Below are positions 8,953 to 16,535 of a DNA stretch of 64,000 bases, piece after piece. Below the pieces are notes generated by a model. It did no database searches and was not told the DNA's origin. It was given only the letters and a program-made list of their open reading frames with translations. The stretch's first letter is position 1. Every line of letters begins with the position of its first letter. The translations under genes and the position numbers were made by a program. The stretch comes from Candidatus Anammoximicrobium sp. (lineage in GTDB: Bacteria > Planctomycetota > Planctomycetia > Pirellulales > Pirellulaceae). Location of the stretch: positions 1 through 64,000 of the forward strand of contig JAAYYU010000061.1 in assembly GCA_012515235.1 (NCBI GenBank), read 5' to 3'.

Positions 8953-9872
8953 TCATGAGCTGGGCGTTTTGTATTCTGGTGTTGGTCTTCGTGCTGGCCG
9001 TGGCCCCGCATGTCGTCGTCTCGGTCGCCCGCTGCGGAGTGGCGGCGTTGGCCGTGCTGCTCGTCATGTTCGCCGTCATGTTCGCGGGCCTGACCCTTTG
9101 GCGCGCCGCGGCCATTCCCACGCCGGTCCCGGCAGCTCACTCGGCGGACGACTTCCGGCCGGCCATTCCGGTGGGCGTCAAGAAGCCAGACAAGCCCTCT
9201 CCGGCGTCTGTTGCGAAGGACGCACGGGTTGTCGAAGAGGCCGAGGAGTCCGCGATTTCATTGGAAGCCGAGCCGGGCAAGACGCCGCTGCCCGCGCGGC
9301 CCGCCTGGATCGACAGCGCGCCGGCGCAAGCGGGCGACGCATACCGGCTGGCCGTCTCGTCCGGCCCCCAGGAGAAGTTGGGCGAGTGCCGGCCCGCTTT
9401 GGAGCAGGAATTGAAGAAGGCGGTGGCGGCGTACATCGACGAGTATTTCGGCAAGTCGGCGGCCGAAAGACGCCGCCCGTCCGACGTGATCGGGTACGAC
9501 CTGGCCTACATCCACAAACAGTTGGTGAAGCCGGGGCATACGTTTGAGGAAAGGCTGCAATTGTCGTTTGGGCCGATGTACCAGACGCACGCGCTGCTGG
9601 AGTTTGGTCCGGCCTTTCGCACGGAACTGGAAGGTCGCCGCGGCGAACTGGAGCGATATGTCCGGGAGACGGCGACCGCGTACCGGCTGCGCGGTTTGGC
9701 CCTGGGATTTGGCGCCGTTTTGTGCCTGCTGAGCGTTGTCTTCGCCTATTTCCGGCTCGACACGGCCACGCGCGGCTACTACACGGGGCGTTTGCAGTTT
9801 CTGGCGGCAACGGCGATACTGATCGTGATGGTCGCCGGCGCGTTGCTGGCCAAAAGCGTGATCTGGATGTGA
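8949..9872 (+). CDS. Membrane protein translationally coupled to the kinase
   Basis: 307 residues with two N-terminal hydrophobic segments (about 5-25 and 29-51), a Pro/Glu-rich soluble middle, a charged helical segment with the sequence DVIGYDLAYIHKQL, and two C-terminal membrane segments (about 246-262 and 280-304). Start at 8949 overlaps the kinase stop in an ATGA arrangement and has AGGAGGTG just upstream, indicating coupled translation. No known enzymatic motif is seen. The coupling suggests a partner or regulator of the kinase; the function is otherwise unknown. Confidence 0.75.
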   Translation: MIMSWAFCILVLVFVLAVAPHVVVSVARCGVAALAVLLVMFAVMFAGLTLWRAAAIPTPVPAAHSADDFRPAIPVGVKKPDKPSPASVAKDARVVEEAEESAISLEAEPGKTPLPARPAWIDSAPAQAGDAYRLAVSSGPQEKLGECRPALEQELKKAVAAYIDEYFGKSAAERRRPSDVIGYDLAYIHKQLVKPGHTFEERLQLSFGPMYQTHALLEFGPAFRTELEGRRGELERYVRETATAYRLRGLALGFGAVLCLLSVVFAYFRLDTATRGYYTGRLQFLAATAILIVMVAGALLAKSVIWM

Positions 9873-9885
9873 CGACCGCCATCCC

Positions 9886-10527
9886 ATGCCTCCGCCGTCC
9901 CGAGCCGAAAAGTCGCTGATCGACCGCATCCGCCGCGGGGAAGCCGACGCCTGGGGCGATCTCATCGAGCGGTATGAAGGCCGGTTGCTGGCGTTTGTCG
10001 AGGGCCGGGTCGGTCGCCGCACCGCGGCCGAAGACATCGTCCAGGAGACGTTCCTCGGCTTCCTCACGAGCTTGCCCAACTACGACGGCAAGCGGTCGTT
10101 GGAGAGCTATCTGTTCTCCATTTGCGCCTATAAGCTGACCGATCACCTCCGTCGCGAAGGCCGCCGCCCCGCCGTGCCCTTCTCCGTCCGCGACGATTCA
10201 ACGATCCCGTGGGACCCGGCCTCGACAGCCCGGGCCGCCAGCAGTATCGCCCGCAGCGTCGAACGCCGCGGCATCGAAGAACGGGCGCTGGTCGAGGCCC
10301 TCCAGCACCAGGTCACCCGCATCCGCGAGCGGCGTGAATGGACCAAGCTGGAATGCCTGGAACTCCTCTTCGTCGCCGGCTGGGCCAACAAAGACGTGGC
10401 GGCGGAACTGCGTCTCAGCGAGCAGCAGGTCGCCAACTTCAAATTCGACTTCCTCGCCAACCTGCGGAGGCTGATCCGCAACCAAGGCCTGTCGCCAGAC
10501 GTGTTTCCGGAGTTGTACGAAGAGTGA
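9886..10527 (+). CDS. ECF-type RNA polymerase sigma factor
   Basis: 213 residues. Region 2 is visible at about 9-85: LIDRIRRGEADAWGDLIERY, then AAEDIVQETFLGF (the -10-recognising D-I-V-Q-E-T-F block) and SYLFSICAYKLTDHLRR. Region 4 follows in the C-terminal part, with a helix-turn-helix-like stretch WANKDVAAELRLSEQQVANF. It begins 13 bases after the membrane protein and completes the kinase/FHA/sigma group. Kinase-linked ECF factors in planctomycetes are thought to be controlled by phosphorylation instead of an anti-sigma factor. No anti-sigma gene is adjacent here, which fits. Confidence 0.85.
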   Translation: MPPPSRAEKSLIDRIRRGEADAWGDLIERYEGRLLAFVEGRVGRRTAAEDIVQETFLGFLTSLPNYDGKRSLESYLFSICAYKLTDHLRREGRRPAVPFSVRDDSTIPWDPASTARAASSIARSVERRGIEERALVEALQHQVTRIRERREWTKLECLELLFVAGWANKDVAAELRLSEQQVANFKFDFLANLRRLIRNQGLSPDVFPELYEE

Positions 10528-10630
10528 GGACAGCTTGCGCATCCGACCATGGCACGACAAAGGCCTGCGTTTGCTCGCCTGTTGCCGCCGTGTCTCAAGG
10601 GCCTGTTCTGTTGGTTGCAAGCCGAAGAAC

Positions 10631-12283
10631 TCACGGACGTGCGGTGCCTTCCGTCGCTTCCTGCACGGCTTGCCAGTGCTCGTCGTAGAAGTGATCGAGA
10701 TGGAACAGGACGAATCCCTTGGCGCCCAGCAGCCGAGCTGCCCCGATTTCGGCCTTGATCGCGTCGGCGGCCTGCCGCTCGGGGTAGATGCTGCTCCAAC
10801 TGACCGCCAGCCCCGTCGCCAAGTCACAGGCGCCCAGACGAGCCTTGGTCTTCAATCCCCGTTGCGTGAAGGCGTCGACATCCTTCGTGTACACTTGCGG
10901 GACGTAGAAATCGAGGTAGCCGCGCTGGGCCCAGGTCGTCCAGTCGCGGCCGATGTACCAGTCGGGGTTGTCTCCGCCGGAGCCGTTGGCCGACAGCCAC
11001 AGTTCCGGCCGTTTGTCGATCATCAACTGCCGCAACCGAGCGAAAAAGTCGCTGCCCATGAAGGCGGCCAGGTTGTGGACGACGGGCTTGGCCGCCGCGT
11101 CCCGGCGAATGTCCACGCCAAACCAGTGGCGGCAAAGTTGTTGGCAGTGGTCGCAGTAGCAGTAATCGGCGCCCCAGTTGAAGCCCGGCTCCTCGATGTG
11201 GAGGCCGGCCAGATCGGGGTACCGGTCGAGAAACCTGCCGAGCAAGTCCAACTGGAACTGGCGGACTTCCGGGCGGACGAAGCAAATCCCGTCGTTGTCG
11301 GCCACGCCCTGAGCGTTGACGGCGGCCCAATCCGGATGTTCCTTTAATTCGACCGCGCGGCTTGGCGACTTGTAAATCCACGGCGAATACCAGGCGTGGA
11401 CCTGGAGCCCGTGCTGCCTGGCGGCCCGCATCATCTCGCCCAGCGCATCCCAGGCGGCGCGCGGCTCGGCCTGCTGGAGTTCAACTTGGTCGAGGGCGGC
11501 GAGGTAAAGCGTCTCTGTCCAGATGAACAACGTGTTCAGGCCGGCTTGCTTGACTCTCCGGACGGTCTCCCCAATCTCGCGGAGTCCGGCCTCACGCTCC
11601 TTGGCCTTGGGCAGGCCGCACCAGACGGCTCGGAGTTCGCCGTCAGGAAAGTGTTTGGGGATGATCTGAGCGTCGTCCACATAGAGTTTTCCCAGCGTGC
11701 AGCCATCGCTCTGTTTGCCGGTGACCTGAATCATCAGCACCATCCGCGTCACGCCTTCCTGGATGCGAAAGGCACCCGTACACCGCTGCCATTGCGACGA
11801 TGGTCGAAGCGAACCTCCGCTGACGGTATGTTGGACTCGTTGCGGGTGGTCGGCATCCGGCGACGGCCAGCCCGTCACGTTGATCGCAACGGACGAAACG
11901 TCTCCTTTGTACCAGAAGGAGAAAGCGTACCTCGTGGCCGGAATGCACTCGATTGCCCCCTGGGCGTTGTAGCCGTTGCTGGGAGCCAGGATAAGGGCGC
12001 CGCTGACGCTGCGCTGGGCGGCGGCGTCCGGCGCATCCTTGGGCGTGTACCAGTCGATCAATTCCAGACAGGCCGCCCGCTGGCCGGAATAACGTTCGTC
12101 CAGCGTGCTTGTCAGCTTCATCTGGCCAGCCCCGGCGTACAGCCCCCAGCCCTCCGGCCGACCGTTGACCGCGACATCCTCGGCGGACGGATTGGCCACC
12201 AGGTTCTCCGCCGCCGATCCCATCGGGGCGGCGATTCCGAAGAGCCCAACAACAAGAACTCGAACCAAAACAAAAGCGTTCAT
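10631..12283 (-). CDS. Secreted family-10-like glycosidase (GHL10/DUF187)
   Basis: 550 residues with a signal peptide (about 1-25). Residues about 26-205 form a beta-rich, carbohydrate-binding-like module (NLVANPSAED opening, FSFWYKGDVSS). The C-terminal two thirds, from GELRAVWCGLPKAKE, is a TIM-barrel of the GHL10 type: GLNTLFIWTE, HAWYSPWIYKS, LAGLHIEEPGFNWG with the likely acidic catalytic pair, and YLDFYVPQVYTKD. Four cysteines in DYCYCDHCQQLC could bind metal or form disulfides. The family hydrolyses glycosidic bonds, substrate unknown. AAAGGA upstream of 12283 supports the start. It is convergent with the sigma factor gene. Confidence 0.83.
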   Translation of the reverse strand: MNAFVLVRVLVVGLFGIAAPMGSAAENLVANPSAEDVAVNGRPEGWGLYAGAGQMKLTSTLDERYSGQRAACLELIDWYTPKDAPDAAAQRSVSGALILAPSNGYNAQGAIECIPATRYAFSFWYKGDVSSVAINVTGWPSPDADHPQRVQHTVSGGSLRPSSQWQRCTGAFRIQEGVTRMVLMIQVTGKQSDGCTLGKLYVDDAQIIPKHFPDGELRAVWCGLPKAKEREAGLREIGETVRRVKQAGLNTLFIWTETLYLAALDQVELQQAEPRAAWDALGEMMRAARQHGLQVHAWYSPWIYKSPSRAVELKEHPDWAAVNAQGVADNDGICFVRPEVRQFQLDLLGRFLDRYPDLAGLHIEEPGFNWGADYCYCDHCQQLCRHWFGVDIRRDAAAKPVVHNLAAFMGSDFFARLRQLMIDKRPELWLSANGSGGDNPDWYIGRDWTTWAQRGYLDFYVPQVYTKDVDAFTQRGLKTKARLGACDLATGLAVSWSSIYPERQAADAIKAEIGAARLLGAKGFVLFHLDHFYDEHWQAVQEATEGTARP

Positions 12284-12368
12284 CGCGGCAAATCCTTTAA
12301 AAGCAACCTACGTTCCGCAAGTCGTGAAACCAATATCTCCGGGATTTCTGCGGGGGGCAAGGGGCGGA

Positions 12369-12700
12369 TCAACGGCCGTAGTCAGCGGGGGAGAGGCCGA
12401 GGAGTTTGATGATCTGGGCCTGGAGAGTTGTGAGTTCGGTGACCAGGCATTGCGGTTCGTTGTCGCCGACGACGAGCCAGTGTCGCTGAACCAGCTCGAA
12501 GACTTCGATCACCCTGGCGGTCGTGGGGCGTGAACAGGGACGCCCCTCCGGATACAGCGGCAGAGCGTCGAGGTCTTTGCGCGCCATGGCTCGACAGCCG
12601 CTGGCGCAACTCCGTCAGCGCCGCCAACGCCCGTTGCACGCGGCGGGCCCGGCTGGCAAGGTCCAGTTCGGCCTTCCGCGTGCTGCGGCAGCGACGCCAA
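12369..12700 (-). pseudogene. Fragment resembling an IS transposase C-terminus
   Basis: Two minus-strand frames carry protein-like sequence. The upstream one reads RKAELDLASRARRVQRAL, then ALTELRQRL. After a shift near 12590 the other reads ALPLYPEGRPCSRPTTARV, then TELTTLQAQIIKLLGL, ending at 12369. A helical RRVQRAL segment followed by LYPE..RPTT and an LQ..I..LLGL tail resembles the C-terminal end of IS1634/IS4-type transposases. The fragment is joined directly to the DUF499 remnant, suggesting that an insertion replaced the rest of that gene. The family call is tentative. Confidence 0.35.
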
Positions 12701-12991
12701 CGTGTGCGACTTGCCGCCGCCAAACGGACTGCGAAGCTTCAGCACCCGGTTGTAGTTCTCGACCCCCGCGAGGCTGGCCAGCACCTCTTCGAGCAACCGC
12801 CGCAGATCCGTCGTGATGTACGTGGCCGCAAAGAAAGCATCCGGCTCCCGGTACACCAGCGGCGGCGTCGGATCGCCCATCGCAATCGCGCCCAGGTCGA
12901 TGGCGAACACCGCCTCAGCGAGACTTCCGCTCTGGACATCCGGGTGAAGTTTGACCAGTTCAGTCCAAGGTTTCAGTGAATGGACGGACAT
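12693..12991 (-). pseudogene. N-terminal remnant of a DUF499 ATPase (defence-associated)
   Basis: About 100 residues from MSVHSLKPWTELVKLHPDVQ resemble the start of DUF499 proteins, large ATPases in phage-defence loci with DUF1156 methylases. Visible features are the LKPW.E opening, YREPDAFFAATYITTDLR, and a phosphate-binding loop SPFGGGKSHTLASL at the point where homology stops. The intact family runs to roughly a thousand residues, so nearly everything after the P-loop is gone; the frame continues into unrelated sequence and stops at 12509. It cannot be a working ATPase. REP sequences lie immediately upstream of the start at 12991. Confidence 0.6.
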
Positions 12992-13008
12992 CCAGATCGA
13001 TCCTCAGA

Positions 13009-13100
13009 TGTAGGTCCCGCGAGCCGAGCGGGACCGGTACCGACGTTACGCCTGAGTCCGGCTCGCCTCGCCGGACCTACTTCCGCTCGGCTCGCGTGAG
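13009..13100. repeat. REP/REPIN cluster on the 3' side of the RAYT
   Basis: REP copy 13009-13035 (core taggtcccgcgagccgagc) faces an inverted copy at 13055-13080 (core ctcgcctcgccggacctac); a partial third copy (ccgctcggctcgcg) follows at 13083-13100. Each has an internal GC stem. The same core flanks the other side of the transposase gene, as expected for a RAYT and its own REPs. Confidence 0.75.
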
Positions 13101-13707
13101 CTAACGGTCTGCCAGGAGCCGTAGGGCCAATCCAAGTAACGGGACACAAGCCTTGCCTTCTCGGGATTTCGGCGGATGTACTGGGTGGTTCTTTCGGCTT
13201 CCTCATCGGATCGCGACCAATGATCGAACCATTCGTCCTGCAGAAGCGACCGCCGTCAAGGTCCAATAGCTTACCAGCCTGGTGGCCCGTCCAGCGTTTG
13301 AACTGTTCCATGACGGTCTTCAGGCTGCCGCGCAGAACCTCGAAGAACAAGTGCAGATGCGTGGGCATCACGACGAACTCGAACATGTTCCAATCGCGCT
13401 GCTGCTGAAAGTCGATGGCCTCCATGACCATTTTGGCGATGGCGGGGTCCTGGAGGTCAGTCCGCTGTGGGGCGCGATCGAGCCAAGCTTCCATTTCGGC
13501 GAAGATGTGACGCGAAATGCGCGGCCGGCCCTCCAGGTCATCGGCCGGAAGGCGATGCAGTTCCTCTGACCGTTGGTGGATTCGTTCTTGGCCCTGTTCC
13601 GGAATCGCACCGCTTAAGTGGAGCGTCACGAAGTATCGGCCGTCCACGACTTCCCAATGCGGGAGCCGTCCCCACCGAAACGCAATCGTTTCCGGCTTCC
13701 GGATCAT
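13046..13707 (-). pseudogene. Frameshifted REP-associated tyrosine transposase (RAYT, Y1/HUH type)
   Basis: The N-terminal frame encodes a Y1-transposase: VVDGRYFVTLHLSG, then FEFVVMPTHLHLFFEV, where HLH is the HUH metal-binding motif. After GGRF the frame must shift by one base (near 13240-13247). The correct continuation reads LQDEWFDHWSRSDEEAE, then TQYIRRNPEKARLVSRYL, with the conserved catalytic tyrosine in the TQYI segment, and DWPYGSWQTV, ending at 13046. In the frame as it stands the tyrosine is lost, so the enzyme should be inactive unless the shift is a sequencing error. RAYTs mobilise REP sequences, and REPs flank both ends. Confidence 0.8.
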
Positions 13708-13719
13708 GGCTCACTCCTT

Positions 13720-13830
13720 GTAGGTCCGGCGAGCCGAGCCGGACGGCGAACTTCGGTAGGTCCCGCCAGCCGAGCGGGAGCGGCTGGGTGATGACGCAAT
13801 TGGTGCCGCTCGGCTCGCGGCCCCTGCTAC
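13720..13830. repeat. REP cluster on the 5' side of the RAYT
   Basis: Three copies: 13720-13745 (taggtccggcgagccgagc), 13756-13780 (taggtcccgccagccgagc) in the same orientation, and an inverted, more diverged copy at 13803-13830. The last one supplies the stop codon of the antitoxin-like remnant, so that gene's end may have been reshaped by the repeat. Confidence 0.75.
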
Positions 13831-14094
13831 CGCTTGGACATCGCCTTTCGCAGTGCGGCATTGGGTGGCGAAGGCCTTTCCAGCAGTCGCAGGAACCGGT
13901 CGCGGTCCCGATCCGACAACGTCGTAGTGGTCTCCTCGGCAAATTCCGCTGGCGCGTCCCCATTTCCGCCCGTCCTGCAGATGCGGACTTCGCTTTCGCT
14001 AACCTGTTCCAGGATGACGGTTGCTTTGGCAAAGCGGGGGGGGCAGCGTCACCCGTGCCCGCGCATCGACGGTTCTCGTCTCTTTGGCAGCCAT
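13827..14094 (-). pseudogene. Frameshifted antitoxin/AbrB-like small gene
   Basis: ATG at 14092-14094 follows an AAGGACG ribosome site. It opens MAAKETRTVDARARVTLP, a short strand-rich start of the AbrB-like type. A run of eight C (eight G on the plus strand, 14036-14043) then breaks the frame. Reading it as seven C restores FAKATVILEQVSESEVRI, then TLSDRDRDRFLRLLERP and PNAALRKAMSKR. The LSDRDRDRFLRLL...PNAAL tail resembles the C-terminus of DUF1778-type antitoxins. No partner toxin is recognisable nearby. A sequencing error or slippage-driven switching in the homopolymer are both possible. Confidence 0.5.
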
Positions 14095-14154
14095 CTGCTG
14101 TCGTCCTTTGCGTTGAATTCCCTGATATTCTATCCTAGGCGGACCGTTCGGCGG

Positions 14155-14932
14155 CTAGTCAAACAGCCTTTCCTGCCCGCGCTTCCGGTCCTCGCGTTCC
14201 GCCTTGCTGACCACGGCATTCTCGATCACGGCGCGCCAGTTCGCCAGCAGCTTGCCGAGCGCCGCTTGCTCCGCCGCCGGCGAACATGTCCAGCACCCGC
14301 GGACGAGGCGCCCGGCCAGCGACGATGTCGTCGTAGGTGACGACCGTCTTGCTTCCTTCGTTTAACCGCGACCCAGCGGGGAGCGCGTTTGGAGTGGCCA
14401 CGTCATCACCCGACACGCTCCCCGTTGGGTCGCGGTTAAACGAAAACGGCCACTTGAACTCGTCAACCCGCGCGGGCGGCTTGCCCGTCTCCTTCGCTTC
14501 CACAAGCTCCGCCGTCAGCCGCTCCGCGTGCGCTTCCAGAATGTGCTTCTGGGCTTCGACGATGGCGGCTTCCGTTTCCGCCTTGGCCTTCACCTCGGCG
14601 GGCTTGGTCGGATTGGTCTTCGGGTAGCGGCACAGCTTGGTGACGAATTCCTTGGCCGCTTTGCGGTTCAGCCCCTTCTTCTTGCCGTTCTTGCTCTTGG
14701 CCGACTTCTCGGCGTCTGCCGGCGGATTCTTCAGATCGACGTCCTTGATTCACCGATCGGCCGGGACGAGCGCGCCGTAGACCGCCGCCCGGCAAGCGAC
14801 CAACGGCCGCCGCGCCCACCACAGGTGCAGCGTCGAGATGTGTCCCTTGCGTACCGACTTCTCCCGCAACGCCTCCGCGCTGATCGCTTCGATGGGCAGG
14901 TAGTCTTCGATGAGCCGGAGATCGTCAGACAT
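14155..14932 (-). pseudogene. Decayed DUF1156 adenine-methylase gene
   Basis: Starts [20 protein letters not shown], then [20 protein letters not shown], the characteristic DUF1156 opening of defence-associated DNA methylases. An in-frame TGA at 14750-14752, probably from TGG, interrupts VPADR-IKDVDLKNPPAD. The frame then continues through LCRYPKTNPTKP and an inserted inverted repeat (14357-14444) to RPRVLDMFAGGGA, the SAM-binding FAGGG motif. Immediately afterwards a different frame takes over (LGKLLANWRAVIENAV to LFD, ending at 14155), so several hundred residues, including the methylase catalytic block, appear deleted. The start lies three bases after the helicase fragment's stop, matching an original operon. 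Confidence 0.7.
14357..14444. repeat. MITE-like inverted repeat inserted within the DUF1156 remnant
   Basis: Arms 14357-14385 (core tttaaccgcgacccagcgg) and 14416-14444 (core ccgttgggtcgcggttaaa) are reverse complements with one mismatch over at least 26 bases, separated by about 30 bases. The host reading frame passes through the whole element without a stop (SFNRDPTGSVSGDDVATP), placing the insertion inside a formerly coding sequence. Confidence 0.8.
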
Positions 14933-14935
14933 GGG

Positions 14936-15670
14936 TCACCAGAGGCACTTGACTTGCGGGGATGCTTGAATGCTCGCGTCCTTCGTCAGGAGGATCGCTC
15001 CCAGTCGCTTCGCGGCAAGTGCCAGCAGTCGGTCCCAGACAACGCACAGCCAATACGTCGGGCCAAGCTGCTGGGCCTTGTACCATTCGTTGGTCGTCAG
15101 CTGGATGTCGTTGCCCCGCGTGTAGCCCTTGACCTCGATCCGCCGGACTTCGATCACGCCCGTCGTGTCGTCCGTAACGCGGTGAGCCCGGATGTCGAAG
15201 CCGAGCTTCTGCTTGCCGATGCGCTCTGTGTTTTCTCGCGGAAAGCCGTCGGCGACAAGATTCTCGATCACGATTTCCTCAGCCCGCAGTTCCTTCTGCT
15301 TCCGCAGATGGACATCCGGCTCTCGGCCCGGAGCGCCGACTTGTTCGGCAACGTCGCCCTCCGCGGTCAGGACTATCGCCGTGGCCAAGTGACGGATCGG
15401 GCCGGTCCGCGCGATTTGGAGCCGGTCCAGGCCGGCCAAGCGTTCCTTCTTGCTCCGCTCCAGATCGTCCACGTGGCGTTTCGCCTCGTCGGTCGCCAGC
15501 TTGTCTTCGGGCTTGATGCCCAACTCGGCCATCAGCCGCATGTACCGTTCCTGAGCCTTGCTGATCCGGGCCTTGAACGATCGTTCGAGGTAGTCGCGGA
15601 CCACGCTGGCGTACTGCTGCCGGTCCTGCTGGCAGCGTTGGCGGACGCGAGAAGAGGGTGAAGTCGGCAT
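14936..15670 (-). pseudogene. C-terminal fragment of a DUF3883 defence helicase
   Basis: 245 residues from the ATG at 15670, which has GGAGG 10 bases upstream. A charged helical part (SKAQERYMRLMAELGI, HVDDLERSKKERLAGLDRL) leads to a DUF3883 module with nuclease-like spacing: GFDIRAHRVTD, VRRIEVKGY, LTTNEWYKAQQLG, YWLCVVWD. This is what forms the C-terminus of very large SNF2/DEAD-type helicases next to DUF1156 and DUF499 genes. The helicase motor, expected to be more than 800 residues, is absent: about 120 bases upstream is the tRNA-Ile gene. The ribosome site means a short product could still be made. TGA is followed after three bases by the DUF1156 start. Confidence 0.62.
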
Positions 15671-15693
15671 GGGGTGCAACCTCCATTTCACCG

Positions 15694-15714
15694 AATCCGG
15701 TAGTCTACCGGATT
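15694..15714. repeat. 21-bp near-perfect palindrome at the island edge
   Basis: aatccggtag and ctaccggatt flank a single t. It lies just upstream of the ribosome site of the truncated helicase gene, between it and tRNA-Ile. It could be an operator, an inverted-repeat relic of a mobile element, or the breakpoint where the helicase N-terminus was lost. Confidence 0.5.
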
Positions 15715-15790
15715 TCCTAGAAACTTCAGGCCGCACTGCCGACCATCGGCAGGTAATCTAAAACGTGATTTCGGCGGTACTTAGAGTAAG

Positions 15791-15864
15791 TGGGCGCACG
15801 AGGAGTCGGACCTCGGACCTCGTCGTTATCAGCGACGCGCTCTAACCAACTGAGCTATGCGCCC
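15791..15864 (-). tRNA. tRNA-Ile (GAT anticodon)
   Basis: Minus-strand cloverleaf of 74 bases: acceptor gggcgca pairs with tgcgccc plus discriminator A, D-stem gctc/gagc, anticodon stem cgtcg/cgacg around ctgataa with GAT at 15828-15830, and T-stem cgagg/cctcg. The 3' CCA is not encoded. The 3' end points into the decayed defence locus, and tRNA 3' ends are common integration sites, but I could not find a duplicated tRNA end at the far border. Confidence 0.95.
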
Positions 15865-16260
15865 CAGTCACTTAACAAAGCTCAATTCTAAACCGTTCGT
15901 GGCCGCTGTCAAAGGGGGCGTTGCTCAGAGCGTGGCAAGCACGGGCGTTTGTGGATTTTCCACAGCGAACCGGTGGCCTGAAGCCGGACTTTTGAGGAAG
16001 ATCCGGGTTTCTTCCACTGGGCCGCAGCGGCGAAGCACCTGTCCAGCACCAACTTCGTGGGGCGGAACTCATTTCGCCCGAGCGAATCGCGAGTTGATCC
16101 TGGAAACGTGCGAATCCCTAAGTCTTGCCTGGAGAGTCTTGCCGGGACCTCGCACTTGGCCCTTCGCAGGGGCCACTGGTGCGGCAGTCGCGGGGTTGCT
16201 GGCGCCAAACGGGATTTCGGCACTTTTCCGCGTCGTTTATGAAGTCACGGTTTCGGTCCT
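15865..16260. other. Intergenic stretch, no gene seen
   Basis: About 400 bases upstream of tRNA-Ile without convincing coding content. The tRNA promoter should be close to 15865 on the minus strand, but no clear boxes stand out. Confidence 0.4.
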
Positions 16261-16357
16261 GGGGTCAGGCTTACAGAATTCAATTTTGGCCGAGCGGAGT
16301 CATGCGACGCGACTGGCACCAAACTCGGCCAAAGTTGAATTCTGTAAGCCTGACCCC
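16261..16357. repeat. MITE-like inverted repeat with 33-base arms
   Basis: ggggtcaggcttacagaatt at 16261-16280 continues to about 16293; the right arm, 16325-16357, is its reverse complement with a single mismatch over 33 bases. The intervening loop is about 31 bases. Long, nearly identical arms point to a recently inserted non-autonomous element. No transposase of its own lies beside it. Confidence 0.8.
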
Positions 16358-16535
16358 ATTTCGCGCGACCGTGCCATCCTGGACAGCGACTTTCCGTGGC
16401 TGTTTTCCGTTTGGTGCTAGCGGCACAATCGGAACAATCGTCAAAATTCGCCCAGTTTTGCTATGCTCGAAAGCGGCCTGAAACCGAACAATGAGACGAA
16501 GTTTCCGAATCTCGGTTCCTGGGGAGTGACCGTTC

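Noticed and set aside
12300..12369. Second attachment site duplicating the tRNA-Ile 3' end at the far side of the decayed locus
   Set aside because: No copy of the tRNA 3' end sequence could be found here, so integration at the tRNA remains unproven.
13009..13830. CRISPR array from repeated GC-rich units
   Set aside because: Copies are in both orientations, irregularly spaced, and flank a RAYT; REP sequences explain them.
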